This document shows, piece after piece, positions 11,701 to 24,664 of a DNA stretch of 64,000 nt. Source of the DNA: Spongilla lacustris (taxonomy: Eukaryota; Porifera; Demospongiae; Spongillida; Spongillidae); the NCBI GenBank assembly GCA_949361645.1, contig OX442423.1, positions 7,548,021 through 7,612,020 on the forward strand, in the 5' to 3' direction. The position numbers were made by a program, and so were the translations under genes. The notes under the pieces are model-generated. The model saw only the letters and a program-made list of their open reading frames with translations. It did not search any database and had not been told where the DNA came from. Position 1 is the stretch's first letter. Each line of letters opens with the position of its first letter.

Positions 11701-14700
11701 CACACCGTGCACAGAGTCTGTTGTGGTGACATGTACCCAGTGTACCAGTGTCACTATTTACACCGTGCACAGAGTCTGTTGTGGTGACATGTACCCAGTG
11801 TACCAGTGTCACTATTTACACTGTGCACAGAGTCTGTTGTGGTGACATGTACCCAGTGTACCAGTGTACCAGTGTCACTATTTACACTGTGCACAGAGTC
11901 TGTTGTGGTGACATGTACCCAGTGTACCAGTGTACCAGTGTCACTATTTACACTGTGCACAGAGTCTGTTGTGGTGACATGTACCCAGTGTACCAGTGTA
12001 CTAGTGTCACTATTTACACCGTGCACAGAGTCTGTTGTGGTGACATGTACCCAGTGTACCAGTGTACTAGTTACACTATTTACACCGTGCACAGAGTCTG
12101 TTGTGGTGACATGTACCCAGTGTACCAGTGTACTAGTGTCACTATTTACACTGTGCACAGAGTCTGTTGTGGTGACATGTACCCAGTGTACCAGTGTACT
12201 AGTGTCACTATTTACACCGTGCACAGAGTCTGTTGTGGTGACATGTACCCAGTGTACCAGTGTCACTATTTACACCGTGCATAGAGTCTGTTGTGGTGAC
12301 ATTTACCCAGTGTACCAGTGTACCAGTGTCACTATTTACACCGTGCACAGAGTCTGTTGTGGTGACATGTACCCAGTGTACCAGTGTACCAGTGTCACTA
12401 TTTACACCGTGCACAGAGTCTGTTGTGGTGACATGTACCCAGTGTACCAGTGTCACTATTTACACCGTGCATAGAGTCTGTTGTGGTGACATGTACCCAG
12501 TGTACCAGTGTACCAGTGTCACTATTTACACTGTGCACAGAGTCTGTTGTGGTGACATGTACCCAGTGTACCAGTGTACCAGTGTCACTATTCACACCGT
12601 GCACAGAGTCTGTTGTGGTGACATGTACCCAGTGTACCAGTGTACCAGTGTCACTATTTACACCGTGCACAGAGTCTGTTGTGGTGACATGTACCCAGTG
12701 TACCAGTGTCACTATTCACACCGTGCACAGAGTCTGTTGTGGTGACATGTACCCAGTGTACCAGTGTCACTATTTACACCGTGCACAGAGTCTGTTGTGG
12801 TGACATGTACCCAGTGTACCAGTGTCACTATTCACACCGTGCACAGAGTCTGTTGTGGTGACATGTACCCAGTGTACCAGTGTATCTGTTGTGGTGACAT
12901 GTACCCAGTGTACCAGTGTCACTATTCACACCGTGCACAGAGTCTGTTGTGGTGACATGTACCGAGTGTACCAGTGTCACTATTTACACCGTGCACAGAG
13001 TCTGTTGTGGTGACATGTACCCAGTGTACCAGTGTCGCTATTTACACCGTGCATAGAGTCTGTTGTGGTGTCATGTACCCAGTGTACCAGTGTCACTATT
13101 TACACTGGTCACAGAGTCTGTTGTGGTGACATGTACCCAGTGTACCAGTGTCACTATTCACACCGTGCACAGAGTCTGTTGTGGTGACATGTACCCAGTG
13201 TACCAGTGTCACTATTCACACCGTGCACAGAGTCTGTTGTGGTGACATGTACCCAGTGTACCAGTGTCACTATTTACACCGTGCACAGAGTCTGTTGTGG
13301 TGACATGTACCCTGTGTACCAGTGTCACTATTTACACTGTGCACAGAGTCTGTTGTGGTGACATGTACCCAGTGTACCAGTGTACCAGTGTCACTATTCA
13401 CACCGTGCACAGAGTCTGTTGTGGTGACATGTTCCCAGTGTACTAGTGTACCAGTGTCACTATTTACACCGTGCACAGAGTCTGTTGTGGTGACATGTAC
13501 CCAGTGTACCAGTGTCACTATTCACACCGTGCACAGAGTCTGTTGTGGTGACATGTACCCAGTGTACCAGTGTACCAGTGTCACTATTTACACCGTGCAC
13601 AGAGTCTGTTGTGGTGACATGTACCCAGTGTACCAGTGTACCAGTGTCACTATTTACACCGTGCACAGAGTCTGTTGTGGTGACATGTACCCAGTGTACC
13701 AGTGTCACTATTTACACCGTGCATAGAGTCTGTTGTGGTGACATGTACCCAGTGTACCAGTGTACCAGTGTCACTATTTACACTGTGCACAGAGTCTGTT
13801 GTGGTGACATGTACCCAGTGTACCAGTGTACCAGTGTCACTATTCACACCGTGCACAGAGTCTGTTGTGGTGACATGTACCCAGTGTACCAGTGTACCAG
13901 TGTCACTATTTACACCGTGCACAGAGTCTGTTGTGGTGACATGTACCCAGTGTACCAGTGTCACTATTCACACCGTGCACAGAGTCTGTTGTGGTGACAT
14001 GTACCCAGTGTACCAGTGTCACTATTTACACCGTGCACAGAGTCTGTTGTGGTGACATGTACCCAGTGTACCAGTGTCACTATTTACACTGTGCACAGAG
14101 TCTGTTGTGGTGACATGTACCCAGTGTACCAGTGTACCAGTGTCACTATTTACACTGTGCACAGAGTCTGTTGTGGTGACATGTACCCAGTGTACCAGTG
14201 TACCAGTGTCACTATTTACACTGTGCACAGAGTCTGTTGTGGTGACATGTACCCAGTGTACCAGTGTACTAGTGTCACTATTTACACCGTGCACAGAGTC
14301 TGTTGTGGTGACATGTACCCAGTGTACCAGTGTACTAGTTACACTATTTACACCGTGCACAGAGTCTGTTGTGGTGACATGTACCCAGTGTACCAGTGTA
14401 CTAGTGTCACTATTTACACTGTGCACAGAGTCTGTTGTGGTGACATGTACCCAGTGTACCAGTGTACTAGTGTCACTATTTACACCGTGCACAGAGTCTG
14501 TTGTGGTGACATGTACCCAGTGTACCAGTGTCACTATTTACACCGTGCATAGAGTCTGTTGTGGTGACATTTACCCAGTGTACCAGTGTACCAGTGTCAC
14601 TATTTACACCGTGCACAGAGTCTGTTGTGGTGACATGTACCCAGTGTACCAGTGTACCAGTGTCACTATTTACACCGTGCACAGAGTCTGTTGTGGTGAC

Positions 14701-16430
14701 ATGTACCCAGTGTACCAGTGTCACTATTTACACCGTGCATAGAGTCTGTTGTGGTGACATGTACCCAGTGTACCAGTGTACCAGTGTCACTATTTACACT
14801 GTGCACAGAGTCTGTTGTGGTGACATGTACCCAGTGTACCAGTGTACCAGTGTCACTATTCACACCGTGCACAGAGTCTGTTGTGGTGACATGTACCCAG
14901 TGTACCAGTGTACCAGTGTCACTATTTACACCGTGCACAGAGTCTGTTGTGGTGACATGTACCCAGTGTACCAGTGTCACTATTCACACCGTGCACAGAG
15001 TCTGTTGTGGTGACATGTACCCAGTGTACCAGTGTCACTATTTACACCGTGCACAGAGTCTGTTGTGGTGACATGTACCCAGTGTACCAGTGTCACTATT
15101 CACACCGTGCACAGAGTCTGTTGTGGTGACATGTACCCAGTGTACCAGTGTATCTGTTGTGGTGACATGTACCCAGTGTACCAGTGTCACTATTCACACC
15201 GTGCACAGAGTCTGTTGTGGTGACATGTACCGAGTGTACCAGTGTCACTATTTACACCGTGCACAGAGTCTGTTGTGGTGACATGTACCCAGTGTACCAG
15301 TGTCGCTATTTACACCGTGCATAGAGTCTGTTGTGGTGTCATGTACCCAGTGTACCAGTGTCACTATTTACACTGGTCACAGAGTCTGTTGTGGTGACAT
15401 GTACCCAGTGTACCAGTGTCACTATTCACACCGTGCACAGAGTCTGTTGTGGTGACATGTACCCAGTGTACCAGTGTCACTATTCACACCGTGCACAGAG
15501 TCTGTTGTGGTGACATGTACCCAGTGTACCAGTGTCACTATTTACACCGTGCACAGAGTCTGTTGTGGTGACATGTACCCTGTGTACCAGTGTCACTATT
15601 TACACTGTGCACAGAGTCTGTTGTGGTGACATGTACCCAGTGTACCAGTGTACCAGTGTCACTATTCACACCGTGCACAGAGTCTGTTGTGGTGACATGT
15701 TCCCAGTGTACTAGTGTACCAGTGTCACTATTTACACCGTGCACAGAGTCTGTTGTGGTGACATGTACCCAGTGTACCAGTGTCACTATTCACACCGTGC
15801 ACAGAGTCTGTTGTGGTGACATGTACCCAGTGTACCAGTGTCACTATTTACACCGTGCACAGAGTCTGTTGTGGTGACATGTACCCTGTGTACCAGTGTC
15901 ACTATTCACACCGTGCACCGAGTCTGTTGTGGTGACATGTACCCAGTGTACCAGTGTCACTATTTACACCGTGCACAGAGTCTGTTGTGGTGACATGTAC
16001 CCTGTGTACCAGTGTCACTATTTACACTGTGCACAGAGTCTGTTGTGGTGACATGTACCCAGTGTACCAGTGTACCAGTGTCACTATTCACACCGTGCAC
16101 AGAGTCTGTTGTGGTGACATGTACCCAGTGTACCAGTGTCACTATTTACACCGTGCACAGAGTCTGTTGTGGTGACATGTACCCAGTGTACCAGTGTCAC
16201 TATTCACACCGTGCACAGAGTCTGTTGTGGTGACATGTACCCAGTGTACCAGTGTCACTATTCACACCGTGCACAGAGTCTGTTGTGGTGACATGTACCC
16301 AGTGTACCAGTGTCACTATTTACACCGTGCACAGAGTCTGTTGTGGTGACATGTACCCTGTGTACCAGTGTCACTATTCACACCGTGCACAGAGTCAGTT
16401 GTGGTGACATGTACCCAGTGTACAAGTGTA
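8744..16430 (+). repeat. 58-bp satellite of copy A, with higher-order structure
   Basis: The unit is 58 bases: GTGTCACTATTTACACCGTG, CACAGAGTCTGTTGTGGTGA, CATGTACCCAGTGTACCA. An optional extra GTGTACCA gives 66-base units. About 130 units are present. Blocks of units are repeated as larger periods: 130 bp at 9095-9485, 472 bp at about 9817-10474, 1016 bp (about 10790 to 11806) and 2268 bp (about 11806 to 14074 and on to about 16340). Long frames on both strands (SLFTPCTESVVVTCTQC-type and its antisense) are artefacts. Confidence 0.97.
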
Positions 16431-16749
16431 CATGTGCATGTACCTGTGTCACTAGTTTGAAGTGACGACATGTTACATGTACCACAACAGACTTAGTGCA
16501 CAGTGTGAACAGTAACACTGGTATATGTCACTCCAGTCCTCCCTCTTGTCCACTCCACTCCTCTGTCAGTGTCACCATTACATGTATTATTATCTGCTGG
16601 TTAAAGTTGTTCTTCATTTGTACTTGTACATGTGTATTCATCTGCAAATGAACTTAAAAGGTTCTTTTAAGAACTTCCACATGTGTGTGGAATTTACATG
16701 TACTATTACAAATGATGTCACCTTTGTTCTGCACTACCTTGGTTCAGTT

Positions 16750-17302
16750 GGTTGACGACAATTGATTTGTCCATGCTACATGTACATATATGTCTCATAA
16801 TGGTGCAGAGGTATAAGGTTTTGTTTTCTATCCTCCCATGTGTTTAACATGGCCTAAGAGTAATAAGGATTCCTTGGTTCACATTTGTTTACTTTGATAA
16901 GCTAATTAAGCACTGCATATCTTGATGAGCTACACCCAGTCACTTACCCTGTGGTTGTATTGCACCAGCATCAAAGGAGTTTACATTTTCCTTAGGTTGT
17001 TTTTGTTGCATGAAATTCATTTTTACTACTCATGGCTAGACTATTGTTGAACGCATATTTAAAGAGGGATAGTACAATGTACATGTGTGTAGATAGAATG
17101 TATCTGATGCTCAATGTAATGATCTAAGGTAGTAGGTAAGGCTGCAATGACTTTAGCTAATGTAACTTAGTGTTTTTGTGATTTTTTTGTATTACATGTA
17201 CAGTCATTTCAAGAGTACTGTCTTCACTATGCATCCATCTTCACTGTATATATGTATATCTGAAGATCATTACTTTAAATCTGAATGGTTTATTATAATA
17301 AT
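16750..17302. other. Spacer after copy A
   Basis: AT-rich sequence with no convincing exon. It lies between the end of similarity to copy B and the 3' end of the candidate minus-strand gene at 17303-17878. An AATAAA on the minus strand just beyond 17303 could be that gene's polyadenylation signal. Confidence 0.4.
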
Positions 17303-17878
17303 TCACTTTGGTGCCATAATCCGTTCACATTCCTGTGTGTCAGGGAAACTTATGTCCCAAATGCGAGGGTCACTGTCTGGTGGTAGATGAAGATGTTTAT
17401 GCCTGCACGTGCTTCTTATATGTTCCCTTGTATCCTTATGGATACCACCAACTCCACATGCAAACCACTGCATGGAATAAGTGTATACAATGTACATGTA
17501 ACTCAAGAAATGCACCTTACTTTGTAGTCATGTGTACCACCTTTCGGTTTTCATCTTTTAATATGACCTCGTCTTCCAGATCCATCTCCTCCACTTTGGT
17601 CACCTCTGGGTCACATTCGTCATCACTGTCTGTGACGAGCTCTTCTGGCGATCTGGCCTGCGTGGGACACTCACTATAGGAATACTGTACATAATGGTAC
17701 AAAACTATATCAGTGACCTTTGGATGTACATGTACATGTAAAGGTGTTGATTCCAGTACAGTTGTCTTAGTGACCAACATGCAGGATATCATGTGTATGC
17801 CAATTAAATGCTGTTTTTGTTACTTACCGACAAAACAGCTGTTGCTTCCTTAGGCTTTGCACCGTGTATTGTTTCCAT
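17303..17878 (-). CDS. Candidate three-exon gene, unknown acidic protein of about 119 residues
   Basis: Proposed exons on the minus strand are 17878-17828, 17684-17541 and 17467-17303. Exon 1 starts METIHGAKPK and ends at a perfect donor (TTGTCG|GTAAGT). Exon 2 follows acceptor ATGTACAG, stays in frame (phase 0) and codes an acidic stretch (TDSDDECDPEV, VEEMDLEDEV). Exon 3 follows acceptor CCATGCAG and ends APK-stop, with AATAAA just beyond. The exon 2 donor is the weak point: AAAG|GTGGTA keeps the frame, while the stronger AAA|GTAAGG at 17520 would shift exon 3 to an early stop. An upstream acceptor (TTGCATAG) suggests a further 5' exon. I do not recognise the family. It converges on the transposase direction of copy A, so it could be transposon cargo or a host gene trapped between copies. 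Confidence 0.45.
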
Positions 17879-17879
17879 G

Positions 17880-18825
17880 TTTTGCCTATGCAAGAAACAA
17901 AATCCTATACATTTATTAAATATTAGTAAACTAAACTGAGCAATAATTGGGCTATTTTATCCTCCAGCTCTCCGTTTCTGCTCTTCTCTTTGAGTAGATC
18001 TTTCTTGAGGGCTAACGTTCCGATTGATGATCCAAGAATACATGGGCATACACAATGTAAATCAACTTACTCTCGTTTTCATGTTCTGCCTGCTCAATTG
18101 CTATCAAAGGTGCAGTTTAACTTCATTTAGTGTAGCGAACACACACATAACGGACACAGCTAGCTAGCGCGCTTTAGAAATTAGTTCTTACGTCGGCGAT
18201 AATTTCCGGATGCTCATAGGCCTATATAAATTCAGATTGCTGTCACTCTCTGCATGTAACTACCGTACATGTAATTGCCAGCCGGTAATACTTCAAATGG
18301 GAGCTTCGAATTCATCGTAAGACGTGCATGCAGTTTGTCTAAATTCAATTCGTATTAAACATGTACCTTTTATGTACATGTACATTTAGGAGTCAAACTC
18401 CTACCCCCTCTTCAAATGCAATGGAACGATCGAATCAGAGCGATGCGACCGATCAAAGGTAATTTTGAAAAGTGTTTGATTTCCACACGCGTACGCTATT
18501 GCGATAGTAGAGCCAGGCATAGTTTTGCCCAGGCGTTGCGCTGTCATGCAGTTACAATAATGCCGGTATTCAGTTGCGATGCTGCAAAGAGTATATGTGC
18601 ATCTTTTACTACTAGTCGGTCTCGAGCGCGACAACGGCGTGGATGGGGAAGCCGCCGACGTCAAAGAGTAAGCGCACTTTCAATACCACGTACGCAATAT
18701 AGAATGCATTGTTAATTTCGTGTTATTATCGACAGAGATTTAGGCGAAATCGGCGAACCGAGCACCCCTCCCAAGTTGAGCATGCAAACCAATAGCTTCA
18801 TTATAATATAGGCTCTTTTCCTACT
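17880..18825. other. Spacer between the two candidate genes; possible promoter region
   Basis: Several CpG-containing stretches (about 18120-18210 and 18420-18760) stand out from the AT-rich surroundings. They lie upstream of the minus-strand gene at 17878 and the plus-strand frame at 18826, so they could hold promoters. Two overlapping short frames on opposite strands (18401-18715) show no domain. No transposon terminal sequence was found here. Confidence 0.3.
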
Positions 18826-19743
18826 ATGATAACAGCATGTACAATGTACATGTACTTCCTCCCATGGCCCAGCCAGCGGTCCAAGCTCCTCTCTACCAGC
18901 GGTCCAAGCTACTCCCCAGCCTGTGGTCCAAGCTATATGTACATGTACTACCCAGCCTGCAGTCCAAGCTACATGTACATGTACTACCCAGCCTGTAGTC
19001 CAAGCTACTACCCAGCCTGCAGTCCAAGCTACATGTACATGTACTACCCAGCCTGCAGTCCAAGCTACATGTACATGTACTACCCAGCCTGCAGTCCAAG
19101 CTACATGTACATGTACTACCCAGCCTGCAGTCCAAGCTACATGTACATGTACTACCCAGCCTGTGGTCCAAGCTACTCCCTTGCCACTGGTCCAGGCTCC
19201 TCCCCTGCCGTCAAGCCTACCTCCTCCCCTGCCGTCAAGCCTACCTCCTCCCCTGCCGTCAGGCCTACCTCCTCCCCTGCCGTCAGGCCTACCTCCTCCC
19301 CTGCCGTCAAGCCTACCTCCTCCCCTGCCGTCAAGCCTACCTCCTCCCCTGCCGTCAAGCCTACCTCCTCCCCTGCTTGCAGGCCTACCTCTTCCCCTGC
19401 CGTCAGGCCTACCTCCTCCCCTGCCGTCAGGCCTACATGTACCTTCTTTCCTACCACAAAGTAATACATGTACACAACATCCTCAATTTATGTTTCTAAC
19501 GTGAATTTGTTGCCAGCAGGTAACTATCAGCCACCACCATGGTGGACATATCCACCATGGTGGCTCTGTCAGCCCCAGAGTGCTCAGTCATGGAGATGCC
19601 AGACTGAATGGGAACAACCATGGAGTGAGCCTTTGACTCAGCCACAAAGGGGTGAGCAGCCAAGGAGAGGTTGGCGAAGGAGGAGGGGACCCAGAAGGTT
19701 GGATCAGCTCCAGAACATTGAAGACACACCCTTAAATACATAG
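18826..19743 (+). CDS. Candidate repeat-rich gene, low confidence
   Basis: Two plus-strand frames could be exons: 18826-19464, made almost wholly of tandem repeats, and about 19521-19743, after an acceptor (TTGTTGCCAGCAG). The second codes a Pro/Trp/Gln/Arg-rich tail (QPPPWWTYPPWWL, then RGWRRRRGPRR, ending DTPLNT-stop). The tail is non-repetitive and looks more like real coding sequence than its neighbours. The repeat part is open in more than one frame, so frame choice there is uncertain. No known domain is present. It could be a gene of the transposon or of the host, or chance. Confidence 0.25.
18880..19435. repeat. Two adjacent minisatellites: 36-bp and 24-bp units
   Basis: From about 18890 to 19160 a roughly 36-base unit (CCAGCCTGCAGTCCAAGCTA plus CATGTACATGTACTAC) repeats about seven times, some copies lacking the ACATGTAC block. 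From about 19198 to 19430 a 24-base unit (TCCCCTGCCGTCAAGCCTAC plus CTCC) repeats about ten times. Both periods are multiples of three, so frames stay open on both strands. Confidence 0.95.
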
Positions 19744-20149
19744 CAGTGACAAAAACATCTGCACATCTACATGTACTATTGATCCAGCCATTTCATATCT
19801 TATTGCTATAATATCACCCAGCAATAGCAATTTTGACAATTCTTTTCCATGGAGGATAAGTACATGTACACATAAGCTGGGAAAATTCATCAGAGTCACT
19901 TTTAAACATCCAACAATGTATGTACATGGTCCAATATTATAGTATTCATAGAACTTAGGTTTCTCTACATCTATCCACAACAACCTCCCCCTATTGTTAT
20001 CATCCAAAATTCATACCATCTCATGCATTTAAAAAAAACAACAATGCATGTCCTACATGTAGGTAATCCTAAGCATCCTATACACTTTTATACAGTGGTC
20101 TACAAACACATTACCCAAATCCATTTACATGTATACATTCTGTTCATTT
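19744..20149. other. Spacer before copy B
   Basis: No gene is supported. A minus-strand frame of 91 codons (19732-20007) has no recognisable domain and no clear splice signals. Similarity between copies A and B begins at about 20150. Confidence 0.35.
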
Positions 20150-20275
20150 GTAGTGCAGAATAAAGGTGACATCATTTGTAATTGTAAAATGCCACACAAC
20201 TATGTGGCGAGTTCTTAGAAGAACCTTTTTTACAGAATCAACATGTACATGTATACCATAAAACAAAAACACCAG

Positions 20276-23200
20276 ACTCTGTGCACGGTGTAAATAGTGA
20301 CACTGGTACACTGGGTACATGTCACCACAACAGACTCTATGCACGGTGTAAATAGTGACACTGGTACACTGGGTACATGTCACCACAACAGACTCTGTGC
20401 ACGGTGTAAATAGTGACACTGGTACACTGGGTACATGTCACCACAACAGACTCTATGCACGGTGTAAATAGTGACACTGGTACACTGGGTACATGTCACC
20501 ACAACAGACTCTGTGCACGGTGTAAATAGTGACACTGGTACACTGGGTACATGTCACCACAACAGACTCTGTGCACGGTGTAAATAGTGACACTGGTACA
20601 CTGGGTACATGTCACCACAACAGACTCTGTGCACGGTGTAAATAGTGACACTGGTACACTGGGTACATGTCACCACAACAGACTCTGTGCACGGTGTAAA
20701 TAGTGACACTGGTACACTGGGTACATGTCACCACAACAGACTCTGTGCACGGTGTAAATAGTGACACTGGTACACTGGGTACATGTCACCACAACAGACT
20801 CTGTGCACGGTGTAAATAGTGACACTGGTACACTGGGTACATGTCACCACAACAGACTCTGTGCACGGTGTAAATAGTGACACTGGTACGCTGGGTACAT
20901 GTCACCACAACAGACTCTGTGCACGGTGTAAATAGTGACACTGGTACACTGGGTACATGTCACCACAACAGACTCTGTGCACGGTGTAAATAGTGACACT
21001 GGTACGCTGGGTACATGTCACCACAACAGACTCTGTGCACGGTGTAAATAGTGACACTGGTACACTGGGTACATGTCACCACAACAGACTCTGTGCACGG
21101 TGTAAATAGTGACACTGGTACACTACATGGGTACATGTCACCACAACAGACTCTGTGCACGGTGTAAATAGTGAAACTGGTACACTGGGTACATGTCACC
21201 ACAACAGACTGTGCACGGTGTAAATAGTGACACTGGTACACTGGGTACATGTCACCACAACAGACTCTGTGCACGGTGTAAATAGTGACACTGGTACACT
21301 GGGTACATGTCACCACAACAGACTCTGTGCATGGTGTAAATAGTGACACTGGTACACTGGGTACATGTCACCACAACAGACTCTGTGCACGGTGTAAATA
21401 GTGACACTGGTACACTGGGTACATGTCACCACAACAGACTCTGTGCATGGTGTAAATAGTGACACTGGTACACTGGGTACATGTCACCACAACAGACTCT
21501 GTGCACGGTGTAAATAGTGACACTGGTACACTGGGTATATGTCACCACAACAGACTCTGTGCACGGTGTAAATAGTGACACTGGTACACTGGTACACTGA
21601 GTACATGTCACCACAACAGACTGTGTGCACGGTGTAAACAGTGACACTGGTACACTGGGTACATGTCACCACAACAGACTCTGTGCACGGTGTAAATAGT
21701 GACACTGGTACACTGGGTACATGTCACCACAACAGACTCTGTGCACGGTGTAAATAGTGACACTTGTACACTGGGTATATATCACCACAACAGACTCTGT
21801 GCACGGTGTAAATAGTGACACTAGTACACTGGGTACATGAACATGTCACCACAACAGACTCTGTGCACAGTGTAAATAGTGACACTGGTACACTGGGTAC
21901 ATGTCACCACAACAGACTCTGTGCACGGTGTAAATAGTGACACTGGTACACTGGGTACATGTACATGTACATGTCACCACAACAGACCCTGTGCACAGTG
22001 TAAATAGTGACACTGGTACACTGGGTACATGTCACCACAACAGACTCTGTGCACGGTGTAAATAGTGACACTGGTACACTGGGTATATGTCACCACAACA
22101 GACTCTGTGCACGGTGTAAATAGTGAAACTGGTACACTGGTACACTGGGTACATGTCACCACAACAGACTGTGTGCACGGTGTAAATAGTGACACTGGTA
22201 CACTGGGTACATGTCACCACAACAGACTCTGTGCACAGTGTAAATAGTGACACAGGTGCACTGGGTACATGTCACCACAACAGACTCTGTGCACGGTGTA
22301 AATAGTGACACAGGTACACTGGGTACATGTCACCACAACAGACTCTGTGCACGGTGTAAATAGTGACACTGGTACACTGGGTACATGTCAGCACAACAGA
22401 CTCTGTGCACGGTGTAAATAGTGACACTTGTACACTGGGTATATATCACCACAACAGACTCTGTGCACGGTGTAAATAGTGACACTAGTACACTGGGTAC
22501 ATGAACATGTCACCACAACAGACTCTGTGCACAGTGTAAATAGTGACACTGGTACACTGGGTACATGTCACCACAACAGACTCTGTGCACGGTGTAAATA
22601 GTGACACTGGTACACTGGGTACATGTACATGTACATGTCACCACAACAGACTCTGTGCACGGTGTAAATAGTGACACTGGTACACTGGGTACATGTCACC
22701 ACAACAGACTCTGTGCACGATGTAAATAGTGACACTGGTACACTGGGTACATGTCACCACAACAGACTCTGTGCACGGTGTAAATAGTGACACTGGTACA
22801 CTGGGTACATGTCACCACAACAGACTCTATGCACGGTGTAAATAGTGACACTGGTACACTGGGTACATGTCACCACAACAGAATCTGTGACCAGTGTAAA
22901 TAGTGACACTGGTACACTGGGTACATGTCACCACAACAGACTGTGCACGGTGTAAATAGTGACACTGGTACACTGGGTACATGTCACCACAACAGACTCT
23001 GTGCACGGTGTAAATAGTGACACTGGTACACTGGGTACATGTCACCACAACAGACTCTATGCACGGTGTAAATAGTGACACTGGTACACTGGGTACATGT
23101 CACCACAACAGACTCTGTGACCAGTGTAAATAGTGACACTGGTACACTGGGTACATGTCACCACAACAGACTGTGCACGGTGTAAATAGTGACACTGGTA

Positions 23201-24535
23201 CACTGGGTACATGTCACCACAACAGACTCTGTGCATGGTGTAAATAGTGACACTGGTACACTGGGTACATGTCACCACAACAGACTCTGTGCACGGTGTA
23301 AATAGTGACACTGGTACACTGGTACACTGGGTACATGTCACCACAACAGACTCTGTGCACAGTGTAAATAGTGACACTGGTACACTGGTACACTGGGTAC
23401 ATGTCACCACAACAGACTCTATGCACGGTGTAAATAGTGACACTGGTACACTGGTACACTAGGTACATGTCACCACAACAGACTCTGTGCACGGTGTAAA
23501 TAGTGACACTGGTACACTGGGTACATGTCACCACAACAGACTCTGTGCACGATGTAAATAGTGACACTGGTACACTGGTACACTCGGTACATGTCACCAC
23601 AACAGACTCTGTGCACAGTGTAAATAGTGACACTGGTACACTGGTACACTAGGTACATGTCACCACAACAGACTCTGTGCACGGTGTAAATAGTGACACT
23701 GGTACACTGGGTACATGTACATGTACATGTCACCACAACAGACTCTGTGCATGGTGTAAATAGTGACACTGGTACACTGGGTACATGTCACCACAACAGA
23801 CTCTGTGCACGGTGTAAATAGTGACACTGGTACACTGGGTACATGTCACCACAACAGACTGTGTGCAGGGTGTAAATAGTGACACTGGTACACTTTTACA
23901 CTGGGTACATGTCACCACAACAGACTCTGTGCACGGTGTAAATAGTGACACTGGTACACTGGGTACATGTCACCACAACAGACTCTATGCACGGTGTAAA
24001 TAGTGACACTGGTACACTGGGTACATGTCACCACAACAGATTCTGTGCACGGTGTAAATAGTGACACTGGTACACTGGGTACATGTCACCACAACAGACT
24101 GTGTGCAGGATGTAAATAGTGACACTGGTACACTTTTACACTGGGTACATGTCACCACAACAGACTCTGTGCACGGTGTAAATAGTGACACTGGTACACT
24201 GGGTACATGTCACCACAACAGACTCTGTGCACGGTGTAAATAGTGACACTGGTACACTGCAGCGTACATGTCACCACAACAGACTCTGTGCACAGTGTAA
24301 ATAGTGACACTGGTACACTGGGTACATGTCACCACAACAGACTCTGTGCACGGTGTAAATAGTGACACTGGTACACTGCAGCGTACATGTCACCACAACA
24401 GACTCTATGCACGGTGTAAATAGTGACACTGGTACACTGGGTACATGTCACCACAACAGACTCTGTGCACAGTGTAAATAGTGACACTGGTACACTGGGA
24501 CTCTGTGCACGGTGTAAATAGTGACACTGGTACAC
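20276..24535 (-). repeat. 58-bp satellite of copy B, opposite orientation to that of copy A
   Basis: The same 58-base unit as at 8744-16430, in reverse complement, about 72 units. Units with the extra 8 bases cluster at about 21580, 22130 and 23310-23650. Insertions of extra GTACAT copies occur at about 21955, 22620 and 23715. A duplicated block of about 490-550 bases is suggested by shared rare variants (TATATATCACC at 21775 and 22440; GGGTACATGAACATGTC at 21831 and 22495). Confidence 0.97.
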
Positions 24536-24664
24536 TGGTGTACATGTGTGTGGTGACACCAATTTTTGAACATGGTGATGATGTAACAGATATAGAAACA
24601 CAGAGCACCTCACCATGTGTGATGAACATGGATCCAGGAGGAGGAGGTCCCTTTAGATTGCTAG

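Larger units (their letters stand above)
7078..16745 (+). mobile_element. Transposon copy A, internally deleted
   Basis: Begins with GGGACAGTTTCCGACAAAAT and runs through the 5' leader, a broken transposase gene (7671-8652) and the 58-bp satellite (about 8744-16430). Similarity to copy B continues past the satellite to about 16745 (ATTACAAATGATGTCACCTT occurs in both). After that the two copies differ. No matching terminal inverted repeat was found at this end, so the 3' limit is where similarity to copy B stops. Confidence 0.75.

Noticed and set aside
8727..16233. Dozens of open frames of 60-222 codons on both strands (SLFTPCTESVVVTC-type and antisense)
   Set aside because: They are satellite readings that recur with the unit; there is no non-repetitive sequence, splice structure or domain.
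8744..16430. Possible CRISPR array
   Set aside because: Units are contiguous, 58-66 bases, with no unique spacers, and the genome is eukaryotic.
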